Shown: positions 46,224-54,709, counted from the first letter of the stretch. The stretch: DNA of 64,000 nt from Saccharibacillus brassicae (GCF_006542275.1 NZ_CP041217.1:1101501-1165500), one strand, 5' to 3'. Translations and numbers: made by a program. Notes: generated by a model not told the origin, from the sequence alone.

Positions 46224-46324
46224 GGCTGTCGCCCTCCCTTCGAATTCCTTCTCATTATGCGGGCCCGGCCTCTTCGGGAGGTAGAACGATCGGCGCAAAA
46301 AATTGCCTGTTCCGCGCAAAAGCT

Positions 46325-46353
46325 TTTATAACTTCCGAAAAGCATTCTATAAT
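46325..46353 (+). promoter_or_regulatory. Promoter of the AraC-type regulator
   Basis: TTTATA, 17 bp, TATAAT. Between it and ATG 46462 the leader contains an AGACCGG/CCGGTCT inverted repeat (near 46390-46420) of unknown role. Confidence 0.6.
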
Positions 46354-46461
46354 GAACCTGAGTCCGGAATGCCGCTTGGCGCAGCAAAAAGACCGGCTTC
46401 CGATACCCGGTTCCGGTCTGTTTACTGTTCATTTTCTGTTCGATCACGAGGAGGCTGCTTC

Positions 46462-47409
46462 ATGAACACTTCGATTTCCGACGCTGCCCGCACCCGGGCA
46501 GCTCTGGACGAACTTGCCCGGCTGATTGCCCGATTCTCCAACAGCGACGGCATCCATGCCACCGGCTTCCCCGCGCTGTCGATCATTCGGGGCTCGGAAA
46601 AGACAGCTCCGCTGCATACGGTCTACGAGCCTTCGATCTGCCTCGTTGCCCAGGGGCGCAAATGGGTCATGCTCGGCGAAGAAACGTACGGCTACGGTCC
46701 GTCGGACTATTTCGCCGTGTCGGTCGGCCTGCCGATCTCCGGCCAGGTCGCCGAAGCTTCGCCCGAACAGCCTTACCTGGCCGCCCAACTGCATATTGAT
46801 CCGCAGCAGGTAGCCGATCTGATGCCGGCCAAACCCGCGGAGCGGGGTTCGTATACGTCCGCAGGGCGCGGACTGTGCGTAAGCCGCGCGGGAACGGATA
46901 TGCTGGACGCGTTCGTACGGCTGCTTCGGCTGCTGGAGACGCCGCACGACCTGAACGTCCTCGCCCCGATGGCCGCGCGCGAAATCCTGTACCGCGCCCT
47001 GCACGATGAACAAAACCATGCTTTGCGGCAGATGCTGCCGGGCGCCGGACGTGCCGCGGCCATTGCCGAAGTCATCCGCCGAATCCGGCAGGCCTACGCC
47101 GAGCCGCTGCGGATCGGGGAGCTGGCCGGATTCGCCGGCATGAGCCCTTCTTCGCTGCATCGGTATTTCCGTGAAGTCACGGCCATGAGCCCCCTCCAAT
47201 TCCAGAAACGCATTCGCCTGCAGGAAGCCCGCAAAATGCTGCTGTCCGAACCGGTTCAGGCCGCCGAAGCGGCTTTTCGCGTAGGATACGAAAGTCCGTC
47301 GCAGTTCAACCGGGAATACGTGCGCTTGTTCGGCCTGCCGCCTCTGAGCGATGTCCGCCGGCTTCGTTCGCTGCCGGCGCAAGCTGCGCTTGAGAGCCGC
47401 AGCACCTGA
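46462..47409 (+). CDS. AraC-family regulator with AraC_N cupin
   Basis: A 315-residue transcription factor. The N-terminal AraC_N-type domain contains YEPSICLVAQGRKWVMLGEETYGYGPSDYFAVSVGLPISGQV, a family signature. The C-terminal AraC helix-turn-helix pair contains LRIGELAGFAGMSPSSLHRYFREV and EAAFRVGYESPSQFNREY. AGGAGG precedes ATG 46462. It probably regulates the divergent Atu4866-SDR operon. Its stop abuts the end of the convergent PRD gene without a gap. Confidence 0.93.
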   Translation: MNTSISDAARTRAALDELARLIARFSNSDGIHATGFPALSIIRGSEKTAPLHTVYEPSICLVAQGRKWVMLGEETYGYGPSDYFAVSVGLPISGQVAEASPEQPYLAAQLHIDPQQVADLMPAKPAERGSYTSAGRGLCVSRAGTDMLDAFVRLLRLLETPHDLNVLAPMAAREILYRALHDEQNHALRQMLPGAGRAAAIAEVIRRIRQAYAEPLRIGELAGFAGMSPSSLHRYFREVTAMSPLQFQKRIRLQEARKMLLSEPVQAAEAAFRVGYESPSQFNREYVRLFGLPPLSDVRRLRSLPAQAALESRST

Positions 47410-47853
47410 TCAGGCGTGACGCTGCGCCGAGCTTGAGACCACTTTATGCACATGCAGCATCAAATCGAGCAGTTCGTCCTCGGGCAGCCGGGCATGGCAG
47501 CGGCGTTCCAGATCCGCGCGAATCTCGCCGGCGCAGGCGTAACAGTCCGGCATATGCCGGCGGATCAGCCCGCCGAGCGTTCCGTCCGTAGCCGAAGCGC
47601 GCGTCTCCGCGCGCAGGGCGCGGCGCACCGAAGTGCGCAGATGTTCCGCGAAGCGCCGGTACGTCAGCACCGACACGTCGGCCGCTCCGATGCCGAAGCG
47701 CCGCTCGATCGTCTCGAAAGCATGTTCGAGCACCGCGAACAGCAGGCGCCCTTCTTCGCTTGCTTCAGGGCGTTTGATCCAGTACGACGCTTCCCCGCTG
47801 CGCTCTTCCTGCGCAATGACCGTATGTTCGTTAATGATTTGTGTGATTTTCAT
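47410..47853 (-). CDS. Single-PRD protein (stand-alone BglG-type regulatory domain)
   Basis: A 147-residue protein. The N-terminus MKITQIINEHTVIAQEE resembles the opening of the co-antiterminator RNA-binding domain of LicT/BglG, but the domain then breaks off. The rest is one PRD module: RFAEHLRTSVRRAL has the first conserved histidine, and LPEDELLDLMLHVHKV matches the second half (LPEDEIGFIALHIH in LicT). Full antiterminators have about 280 residues with two PRDs. GGAGGG precedes ATG 47853. No phosphotransferase-system gene lies nearby, so its target is unknown. It converges with the AraC gene with no intervening base. Confidence 0.75.
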   Translation of the reverse strand: MKITQIINEHTVIAQEERSGEASYWIKRPEASEEGRLLFAVLEHAFETIERRFGIGAADVSVLTYRRFAEHLRTSVRRALRAETRASATDGTLGGLIRRHMPDCYACAGEIRADLERRCHARLPEDELLDLMLHVHKVVSSSAQRHA

Positions 47854-47984
47854 CGTTTTTCCCTCCTTATTGGGGTCTGTCCGTTCTCTATGGGTCAAGC
47901 TTAATATGTGTCATCGATTTCAGGTCAACCGCTTTTTTTCGAATCAAGTCCGAAGCAAGTCCGAAACAGGTTCAAAATCGATGC

Positions 47985-48020
47985 AAAAAAGCGGCAGCCC
48001 CGATTGAACGGGACTGCCGC
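47985..48020 (-). terminator. Terminator of the Zur-controlled importer operon
   Basis: GCGGCAG/CTGCCGC stem with further inner pairing, then TTTTTT on the minus strand (47990-47985). It lies about 110 bp after the methyltransferase gene. Confidence 0.8.
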
Positions 48021-48129
48021 TTTTGACGAATAAGGGCCTTGCTTCTACCGCGATCACCGCGATCACCACGCTCACGGCGTCTACGGTAACCGCTCCGTCG
48101 GTCGAAACGGTCCGAACGGGCGGAACCGG

Positions 48130-48897
48130 CTAAGCCTCGGACTTGGTCGCCACGATCATGAACCGGACGCCTTTTTGGAAGCCGTATTTCAGATGGTGCA
48201 GCGGCAGCTCCTTCGCGGACAGATGATCGCGGCGAAGCGTAACTGCCGCAAACCCGGCCTGCGCGAGCGCGCGCTCGTCTTCTTCCGGGCGCAGCACCTG
48301 CACGAACGGCAGATCGCTCAGCACGGTGCGTTTGCGGCTTTCGCGTTTGCGCAGACGGCGCTCCGTCGCCAGAATGAGCAGCCAGGAGAACCCGTAGCGC
48401 ACGCGGGCCGGCAGCGAATGGTCTTCTTCGTACAAATAGTTGCCGTCGAACACGATCAGCCTGCCGCCGGGCTTCAGCACCCGATACCATTCCGCGTAAG
48501 CGCGGTACGGATCGGGCAGCGTCCAGACGACATCCCGGCAGACGACCGCGTCGAAGCTGCCGGACGGAACGGCTGACAAATCGGCCGCGTCCGCGAGCGA
48601 TACCGGAACGTCGGGGAACCCGAACTCCGCCACGTTGCGCTTCGCCCGCTCCACCATGCCCGGCGAAGCGTCGACCGCTTGGGGATGGTGGCCGAGCCGG
48701 GACAGCAGGATAGAGAAAAATCCCGGTCCGGTTCCGACGTCGAGCACCTGCTGGGCCGGGCGATCGCCCAACCCTTCCTGCAATCTTTTTTGCCAAAATG
48801 CGACTTCCCGGCGGCTTTTGAACTGCGTATGGATCACTTTGTCGTAGCCGTCGGCGCCGGACGTCCAATAGTTCGAGATCGCCTGCAGCTTGCTCAT
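48130..48897 (-). CDS. SAM-dependent methyltransferase at the end of the importer operon
   Basis: A 255-residue class I methyltransferase. The SAM motif is VLDVGTGPGFFSI, followed by AVDASPGMV, AADLSAVPSGSFDAVVCRDV and LKPGGRLIVFDGNY. Substrate unknown. ATG 48897 overlaps the binding-protein stop as ATGA. It is the last gene of the six-gene importer operon behind the Zur-type box, so a role with the imported metal chelate is plausible but unproven. The C-terminal ~70 residues are basic. Confidence 0.88.
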   Translation of the reverse strand: MSKLQAISNYWTSGADGYDKVIHTQFKSRREVAFWQKRLQEGLGDRPAQQVLDVGTGPGFFSILLSRLGHHPQAVDASPGMVERAKRNVAEFGFPDVPVSLADAADLSAVPSGSFDAVVCRDVVWTLPDPYRAYAEWYRVLKPGGRLIVFDGNYLYEEDHSLPARVRYGFSWLLILATERRLRKRESRKRTVLSDLPFVQVLRPEEDERALAQAGFAAVTLRRDHLSAKELPLHHLKYGFQKGVRFMIVATKSEA

Positions 48898-50528
48898 TCG
48901 GTCACGTCCAATCGGTTCCACAAGATCGGTTCGAATGTCGTGTGGCCGGCTTCCGCATGCTGCACCCTTTTGTTGACGGCGAACAGGTCATCCGGGAAAT
49001 AAACGGCCGCATACATCGCCTGTTCGTCCAGTCTTGCGAAAATGTCGTCGTACGCGGTCTGCCGCGCGCTTTCGTCCGTCGAAGCGAGAGCCGCGTCGAT
49101 CTGCTGCTCCAAGCGCTCGTCCGACCAGGCGACCGCCGGCGCTTCCTTCGTCGAATGGAACAGCGAAGACAGGAACGAGTGCGGATTGTACGCGTCGTCG
49201 TACGTCCGGTAGATGATCATGTCGTACGCTTTGGTCGTCCACAGCGCGTCGTAATACGCGTTCGGCTCCAGCACCTGCAGCTCGGCCGCGATCCCGATCT
49301 GCTGCAGCTCGGCCTGAATCAGCTCGGCCATCGGTTTCCATTCCGGGAAATCGGCCTGCTGCAGCACGAAGTTCAGCTTGAGCGGCACGCCGCCGCGGTC
49401 GAGCGTTCCGTCTTCGTCGCTGTCCTTGTAGCCCGCTTCGCGGAGCAGGCGCTTCGCTTCTTCCGGGTCGAAGCCGTAGCCGCGGCTGTTCTTCTCCGTC
49501 ACGTAAGGCACCGTCGGCGGGAACAAGCCGCGCGCTTCGCTGCCGACGCCGCCCATCAGGTCGTCGACGACGCTTTTTTTGTCGATCGCCAGATTGATCG
49601 CTTTGCGCACGTTCAACTGCTGCAAGTGCTCGTTTTTCCCGTTGTAGACGATGAAATGCGAGCTGGTGCCCGCCGACTTGAGCAGATCCAGCTTATCGTC
49701 GCCTTCGATCACGGGCAGGCTTTCGAGCGGCAGGCGGCCCAGCTGCCCGCCGGCGAGATCGACGCTGCCGTTTTGCAGCGCGAGCACGCGCGACTGCGGA
49801 TCGGGAATGACCTGGAGCTTGATTTGGGACAACTTCGGCTGTTCGCCCCAGTAATTGCGATTGCGGACCAGCACCGCTTCCTGATCCGTTTTGTAACTGT
49901 CGGCCATCCAGGCTCCGGTTCCGATCGGCTTGACGAACTTGCCCTTGATATCGCCCGCCGGCTCGACGGCGTTCGGACTCAGAATGCGCACCGGACGCGC
50001 GAACGTCAGCTCGGTGAGGATCGGGTAGTAGGCCCGGTCGAACGTCATCTTCACCGTATGTTCGTCCGGCGTCTCAAGCGACGTCAGCGCCGAAGCGACG
50101 GACAGCGAATTGGACGGATCGTGAATCCAGCGCTCGAACGAGAACTTCACCGCGTCCGCGTTGAAGGCCGAACCGTCGGAAAATTTCACGCCCCGGCGCA
50201 GATGGAACGTGTACGCTTTGCCGTCCGGCGAAATATCCCACGATTCCGCGAGTGCCGGTTCGATCGCGCCCTGCGCGCCGTACTGGACCAGCCCGTCGTA
50301 GATCATCGCATGCACGTTCATCGACCCGTCGTACGCGCCCGCGTCCATCCGGTCCAGCCCGACGTCGCCCGAGACGGCCACCGTGATCCTTTTCTCTTCT
50401 TGCTTGGCGGAATCGCTCCCGGCCGCCGAAGTCGCCGGCGATCCGCCTCCGTTCGAGCAGCCCGCAAGCAGCGCCGCAGCCAGGATCACGCCCGTCATTC
50501 CTTTTTGCCACACTTTCGATTTATGCAT
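48894..50528 (-). CDS. Nickel/metallophore-type substrate-binding lipoprotein (NikA/Opp family)
   Basis: A 544-residue family-5 solute-binding protein with lipobox ALLAGC at about residue 23. The sequence follows NikA closely in places: LVQYGAQGAIEPALAESWDISPDG, YYPILTELTFARPVRI, PIGTGAW, VRNRNYWGEQPKL and VIPDP. This places it in the Nik/Cnt branch rather than the general peptide branch. Ligand could be a Zn, Ni or Co chelate. GAGGGAG precedes ATG 50528. It lies 72 bp after the second ATPase gene. Confidence 0.88.
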   Translation of the reverse strand: MHKSKVWQKGMTGVILAAALLAGCSNGGGSPATSAAGSDSAKQEEKRITVAVSGDVGLDRMDAGAYDGSMNVHAMIYDGLVQYGAQGAIEPALAESWDISPDGKAYTFHLRRGVKFSDGSAFNADAVKFSFERWIHDPSNSLSVASALTSLETPDEHTVKMTFDRAYYPILTELTFARPVRILSPNAVEPAGDIKGKFVKPIGTGAWMADSYKTDQEAVLVRNRNYWGEQPKLSQIKLQVIPDPQSRVLALQNGSVDLAGGQLGRLPLESLPVIEGDDKLDLLKSAGTSSHFIVYNGKNEHLQQLNVRKAINLAIDKKSVVDDLMGGVGSEARGLFPPTVPYVTEKNSRGYGFDPEEAKRLLREAGYKDSDEDGTLDRGGVPLKLNFVLQQADFPEWKPMAELIQAELQQIGIAAELQVLEPNAYYDALWTTKAYDMIIYRTYDDAYNPHSFLSSLFHSTKEAPAVAWSDERLEQQIDAALASTDESARQTAYDDIFARLDEQAMYAAVYFPDDLFAVNKRVQHAEAGHTTFEPILWNRLDVTE

Positions 50529-50600
50529 GATTCCAACTCCCTCTTCTCTGTTTGCTTCTATGTAAAAGAATGTATCCGACGCCTTGGGCCTTGGGTCCTC

Positions 50601-51407
50601 TTATCTGTTCCTCAATGCGGGGTGCGACACCGGAATCGAATCCAGCAGCATGCGGGTGTACGGATGACGCTCGCCGCGCTGCAATTCCGCGGCCGGGCAC
50701 TGTTCGACGATCTCTCCCCGGCGCATGACCGAGACCCGGTCGCAAAACGTGCCGACGGCCGACAGATCGTGCGTGATAAACAAATAGGACAAGCCGAGCC
50801 GCTGCTTCAACCCGTCCAGCAGCCGCATCGCCTGCTTGCGCAGGCTGTAATCGAGGCTGGAGAACGGTTCGTCCAGAACAAGAATCTCCGGCTCGCACGC
50901 GATCGCCCTTGCAATGCCGACCCGCTGCTGCTGGCCGCCGCTAAGTTCGGACGGATAGCGGCGCAGATACTCCGACCCCAGACCGACCGACTCCAGCGTC
51001 TCGGCGATCCGGCTGACAACCGCTGCGCGTTCCAATCGGGCGCCGCGAAGCGGCTCGCCCACGATCTTCTCCACCGTAAAGGCCGGATCGAACGAAGCGA
51101 GGCTGTTCTGGAACACCGGCTGCATCCGGCTGCGCACTTCGCGCATCTGCCGAAAATTCCAATCCGTAATATCGGTTCCCCGATACCGGATACGGCCCGC
51201 GGTCGGCGGCTCCAGCTTCAGCAGCATGCGGGCCAGCGTGCTTTTGCCGCAGCCGCTCTCGCCGACGAGCGCCAGCGTCTCTCCCTGCCGCAGTTCGAGC
51301 GACAGGCCGCTGACCGCGGGCGGCGCGTTCAAGCGCGCTCCGCCGCGGTTCCAGCCGTTTCTTTTTTCATACACTTTGGTCAATTCGACCGCTTCGAGCA
51401 CATTCAT
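50601..51407 (-). CDS. ABC transporter ATPase (NikE/DppF type)
   Basis: A 268-residue ATP-binding subunit. Walker A is GESGCGKST, the signature LSGGQQQRVGIARAI, Walker B ILVLDEPFSSLD and switch ITHD. Typical of the second ATPase in Opp/Nik importers. ATG 51407 follows GAGGAG and begins MNVLEAVELTKVY; the longer frame to 51644 overlaps the preceding ATPase gene. It is 13 bp behind the NikD-like gene. Confidence 0.93.
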   Translation of the reverse strand: MNVLEAVELTKVYEKRNGWNRGGARLNAPPAVSGLSLELRQGETLALVGESGCGKSTLARMLLKLEPPTAGRIRYRGTDITDWNFRQMREVRSRMQPVFQNSLASFDPAFTVEKIVGEPLRGARLERAAVVSRIAETLESVGLGSEYLRRYPSELSGGQQQRVGIARAIACEPEILVLDEPFSSLDYSLRKQAMRLLDGLKQRLGLSYLFITHDLSAVGTFCDRVSVMRRGEIVEQCPAAELQRGERHPYTRMLLDSIPVSHPALRNR

Positions 51408-51420
51408 CGCCAAACGCTCC

Positions 51421-52236
51421 TCATAACCGGCTGTCCAGCAGTTCCTGCGTGTACACATGCCGGGGATTGTCGAACACCTCGGCCGCTTCCCCGTACTCGA
51501 CGATGCGGCCGGCACGCATGACGTACAGATCGTCCGCCAGTTCGGCGACCACGCCGAGATCATGGGTGATGAGCAGAATGCCGACGTTGTCTTCCCGCCG
51601 CACCCGGTCAAGCTCGCGCAGAATGAACGCCTGCACGCTGACATCGAGCGCCGTCGTCGGTTCGTCGGCGATCAGCAGCTTCGCGCCGGACACGAGCGCC
51701 AGCGCGATCATGATCCGCTGGCACATGCCGCCGCTCAGCTCGAACGCGTACGCCGACATGAGCCTCTCGGCGTCGTCCAGCCCGGCGCGCCGCAGCTGCT
51801 CGATCGCGATCCGGCGCGCTTCCGCCCGCTTCACGTTGGACCGGTGGCGCCGGATCGTCTCGGTTAATTGGCGCCCGATCGGAATAACCGGGTTGAGCGC
51901 CTGGACCGGGTCTTGAAAAATCATCGCCATCTCCCGGCCCCGGCTGGCTTGCAGCGATTTCTTCGACAGGCCGCGCAGATCGATTCCGCCGAGCCGGATC
52001 TCTCCGGCTTCGATCCGCCCCGGCGCGTCGATTAAGCCCATCACGGACAGCGCCGTTGCACTCTTGCCGCTGCCGCTCTCGCCGACAAGCGCCGTCACCC
52101 GGCCCGCTCTCACGGTCAAACTGACGTCGTTCACCGCCGCAAACGTCCGGTGTTCTCCCGGGAAAGTCGTCGTCAGGCTGCGGATCTCCAGCAGCGGAAG
52201 CGCCTGCGACTCCGTTTCGACCGATAATCGGTTCAC
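51421..52236 (-). CDS. ABC transporter ATPase (NikD/DppD type)
   Basis: A 271-residue ATP-binding subunit. Walker A is GESGSGKS, Q-loop MIFQDPVQALNP, signature LSGGMCQRIMIALAL, Walker B LLIADEPTTALD and switch ITHDLGVVAELADDLYVMRAGRIVE. The C-terminal Opp/Dpp extension is short (YTQELLDSRL), as in NikD. GTG 52236 has GGAGGGTGG 3-6 nt ahead; the 13-codon longer ATG form crosses a tandem repeat and lacks a site. Confidence 0.93.
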   Translation of the reverse strand: MNRLSVETESQALPLLEIRSLTTTFPGEHRTFAAVNDVSLTVRAGRVTALVGESGSGKSATALSVMGLIDAPGRIEAGEIRLGGIDLRGLSKKSLQASRGREMAMIFQDPVQALNPVIPIGRQLTETIRRHRSNVKRAEARRIAIEQLRRAGLDDAERLMSAYAFELSGGMCQRIMIALALVSGAKLLIADEPTTALDVSVQAFILRELDRVRREDNVGILLITHDLGVVAELADDLYVMRAGRIVEYGEAAEVFDNPRHVYTQELLDSRL

Positions 52237-52253
52237 GTCCACCCTCCTTTTTC

Positions 52254-52333
52254 GTTCAAGCGCCGTCTTTGCCATTCAAGCGCCGTCTTTGTCATTCAAG
52301 CTGCGTCTGCTGCATTCGACTCCGTTTTCAATC
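52254..52333. repeat. 20-bp tandem repeat overlapping a stop codon, four units
   Basis: Units ATTCAAGCGCCGTCTTTGYC at 52254, 52274 (1-2 mismatches), a diverged unit at 52294 and a remnant at 52314 which contains the TGA of the permease gene (52330-52328). Confidence 0.8.
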
Positions 52334-53182
52334 CGGCCGCCGCAGCCCTTCCGCCAGCAGGTTGAACCCCAGCACGGACAAAGCGATCGCAAGGCCCGGA
52401 TACAGCATCAATTCCGGCACCGTCTGCATGTACGGACGGCTGTCGCCCAGCATGACGCCCCATTCCGGCGTCGGCGGCTGCGCCCCAAGCCCGAGAAACG
52501 ACAATCCGGCCAGCGACAGCAGGATCGTGCCGAGCTCCATCGAAGCCAGCACCCCGATCGGCCTGGCCGCATTGCGCAAAATATGATCGAAGACGATCCG
52601 ACCCTGCGACGAACCGGCCGCGCGGGCCGCCGTGATATAGTCGCGCTGCTTGAGCTGAAGCACCAGTCCCCGGATGATTCTCGCATATCCGGCCCACCAC
52701 ACCGCGGCGAACGCCAGCAGCAGATGCAGCGCCCCCGGACCGAGCATCGCGGCGACCGCGAGCGAGAGAATCAGGCTTGGAAAAGCGAGCAGTACGTCGA
52801 TGATCCGCATGATGAAGCGGTCGGTCCGGCCGCCCGCGTAGCCGGCCAGCAGGCCGACCGGGATACTGACGGCAAATACCGCGGCCAGGACGAGCAGCGC
52901 GTGGAACAGCGACAGCCGCGTCCCGTAGAGCAGGCGCGACAAGACGCAGCGGCCCAGATGATCCGTCCCGAGCGGATACCGCCAGGACGGATCAGCCAGC
53001 CGCGCGCCCATCTCCACCGCCAGCGGATCGTTCGGCGCAAGCAGCGGCGCGAACGCGCCGGCTCCGAGCACGAGCAGCACGATTGCCGCTCCCGCCCAGA
53101 CCGGCGCTTTTGAGGCCCATTTTGAAGCAGGCGGCCCGGCGGATTCTCCCGCTTCGATCGGCCTGCGTTGACTTCTGTCCAT
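52328..53182 (-). CDS. ABC transporter permease (NikC/DppC type)
   Basis: A 284-residue inner-membrane permease. It has the OppC-type N-terminal region with APNDPLAVEMGARLADPSWRYPLGTDHLGRCVLSRLLYGTR, family-defining, then helices with AFPSLILSLAV and the EAA-like loop ITAARAAGSSQGRIVFDHILRNA. ATG 53182 follows GGGAG by 6 nt; ATG 53206 is also possible. A longer frame overlaps the upstream permease and is not needed. Confidence 0.92.
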   Translation of the reverse strand: MDRSQRRPIEAGESAGPPASKWASKAPVWAGAAIVLLVLGAGAFAPLLAPNDPLAVEMGARLADPSWRYPLGTDHLGRCVLSRLLYGTRLSLFHALLVLAAVFAVSIPVGLLAGYAGGRTDRFIMRIIDVLLAFPSLILSLAVAAMLGPGALHLLLAFAAVWWAGYARIIRGLVLQLKQRDYITAARAAGSSQGRIVFDHILRNAARPIGVLASMELGTILLSLAGLSFLGLGAQPPTPEWGVMLGDSRPYMQTVPELMLYPGLAIALSVLGFNLLAEGLRRPD

Positions 53183-53261
53183 TCCGGTCTCCCAACCTCC
53201 GTTCATGCTGCCTGTTCCTGTGCGTTTTGCGGATCTGCTTCCCGGTCTGCCGCGCTTGCGC

Positions 53262-54215
53262 TCAGCCCCGCCGCATTCTCGGGTCGAGCAGCCGGCAGCC
53301 CGCATCGACGAGCCGGTTGACCAGCATGACCGTAAGCGCGGTCAGCAGCACGTAGCCCTGAATCACGACGTAGTCTTTGGCGTAGATCGCTTCCACCGCG
53401 AACTTGCCGATGCCGGGCCACGCGAACACCGTCTCCACGATGACCGAACCGCCGAGCAGGCTGCCGATCTGCAGGCCGAGCAGCGTCAGGCTCGGCAGCA
53501 CCGCGCTGCGCAGCGCGTGCACCGCGACGATCGATCCGGCGCTCAGGCCGCGAGCCCTTGCCGCCCGGATATACGGCTGGCGCAGCACGTCCAGCAGGCC
53601 GGTCCGAATCAGGCGGACGTAGAGGCCCGCCATGCCGAAGCCGAGCGTGAACGCCGGCAGCGCGACGCTGAACGGGCCTTGCATGCCCGCGACCGGGAAC
53701 CAGTCCAACTTCACGGCCCCGTACAGCAGGAGCAGCAGGCCGAGCCAATACGACGGCATCGAGACGCTGGCCAGCGAGACGGCGCGGCCGATCCGGTCCG
53801 GCAGCCGGTTCGGACGCAGCGCCGAAGCGACGCCGAGCGGCACGGCCAGCAGCGCGGCCGACAGCAGCGCGCATACGGCCAGCCAAGCCGTGGCCGGCAG
53901 CCGGCCGAGCAGTTCGCCCAGCACCGGGCGCCCAGTCATCAGCGAAACGCCGAAATCGAGCGTCACGATGCGGCCGAGCCAATGCGCGTACTGCAACGGG
54001 AGCGGCGCATCGAGCCCGAGCGATGCCCGCAGCGCTTCGACCGCGGCCCGCGTAGGTTGGATGCCGTCCGCCCGCAGCATGATCTCCGCCGGATCGCCCG
54101 GCGCGAGATGCATCAGGGCGAACGTAATGACGGATACGCCGAGCAGGGCAAAGCCCAGATGACCCGCCCGGGCCAGCGCCCGGTGCAGCGTGAAGCGAAG
54201 ACCGACTCTGTTCAC
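53262..54215 (-). CDS. ABC transporter permease (NikB/DppB type)
   Basis: A 317-residue permease with six helices. LMHLAPGDPAEIML near the start is the DppB-family signature. The EAA-like loop reads YIRAARARGLSAGSIVAVHALRSAVLP, followed by GGSVIVETVFAWPGIG. GTG 54215 overlaps the DUF3024 stop as GTGA, so translation is coupled. It forms the channel with the NikC-like gene 80 bp downstream. Confidence 0.93.
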   Translation of the reverse strand: MNRVGLRFTLHRALARAGHLGFALLGVSVITFALMHLAPGDPAEIMLRADGIQPTRAAVEALRASLGLDAPLPLQYAHWLGRIVTLDFGVSLMTGRPVLGELLGRLPATAWLAVCALLSAALLAVPLGVASALRPNRLPDRIGRAVSLASVSMPSYWLGLLLLLYGAVKLDWFPVAGMQGPFSVALPAFTLGFGMAGLYVRLIRTGLLDVLRQPYIRAARARGLSAGSIVAVHALRSAVLPSLTLLGLQIGSLLGGSVIVETVFAWPGIGKFAVEAIYAKDYVVIQGYVLLTALTVMLVNRLVDAGCRLLDPRMRRG

Positions 54216-54547
54216 TTCCAGAACAGACCTTCACGGTCCAGTTCGAACTGCTCCAGCTGATCTTCGAAATCCATTCTCGGTTCGATCGAGCGGGCGGCGA
54301 CCCATTCTTCGGGGCCCTCGCCCTGTTTGGCGTACACGCTCCAGGCTCCCCGTTCCAGGCGGAACTGGGCCAGGTCTTTGCCGGTCCAGCCTTCGCGCGG
54401 CGATTCGGGGCGTTCTTCCGTCAGCGTGACGCGGTCTGCTTCCAATCGGTACACGATTCGGACGGCCGTTCGCATGCTCGGCGGAATCTTCTCCGAAATA
54501 TAGCCGCGCAGCAGCGCTTCGAGCCGTTTCGCTGTCCAGGTATCCAT
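54212..54547 (-). CDS. DUF3024 protein heading the Zur-controlled importer operon
   Basis: A 111-residue protein of the DUF3024 family: MDTWTAKRLEALLRGYISEKIP, VTLTEERPES, AQFRLERGAWSVYA and DREGLFWK follow the family pattern. Function unknown. ATG 54547 has AGGAG 9 nt upstream. It is the first gene behind the Zur-type box at 54615 and overlaps the permease start, so its expression should rise with zinc starvation, an uncommon setting for this family as far as I know. Confidence 0.85.
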   Translation of the reverse strand: MDTWTAKRLEALLRGYISEKIPPSMRTAVRIVYRLEADRVTLTEERPESPREGWTGKDLAQFRLERGAWSVYAKQGEGPEEWVAARSIEPRMDFEDQLEQFELDREGLFWK

Positions 54548-54614
54548 CAAGCTTCTCTCCTCTTTCCTTCGGATCGGCAGGCCCGAACCGGATCGTTCGA
54601 ATGCCCCGCGATTT

Positions 54615-54633
54615 AATAGTAATTATTACGATT
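54615..54633. promoter_or_regulatory. Zur-type box A (importer operon)
   Basis: AATAGTAATTATTACGATT, a 9-1-9 inverted repeat matching the Bacillus Zur box TCGTAATNATTACGA, extended to 23 bp with TT...AA. It overlaps the predicted transcript start of the operon and is identical over 19 bp to box C at 60426. Confidence 0.85.
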
Positions 54634-54639
54634 AATCAG

Positions 54640-54668
54640 AATATACGGCTTTGCAACCATTCTGTCAA
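54640..54668 (-). promoter_or_regulatory. Sigma-A promoter of the Zur-controlled importer operon
   Basis: On the minus strand TTGACA (54668-54663), 17 bp, TATATT (54645-54640), immediately followed by the Zur-type box. Confidence 0.85.
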
Positions 54669-54680
54669 ACGTAAAAAGTG

Positions 54681-54709
54681 TTGAATTCGGCGGGCATATG
54701 CTTTATTTT
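54681..54709 (+). promoter_or_regulatory. Possible promoter of the amidase gene
   Basis: TTGAAT, 17 bp, TATTTT on the plus strand, 112 bp before ATG 54821. It points away from box A, so zinc control of the amidase is uncertain. Confidence 0.4.

Noticed and set aside
48942-51521. An 859-codon open frame on the plus strand
   Set aside because: Antisense to the binding protein and ATPase genes. Arg/His-rich without recognisable domains.
48130-54547. Complete opine-metallophore locus
   Set aside because: The importer resembles Nik/Cnt types, but no histidine racemase, nicotianamine-like synthase or opine dehydrogenase gene is present in the window.
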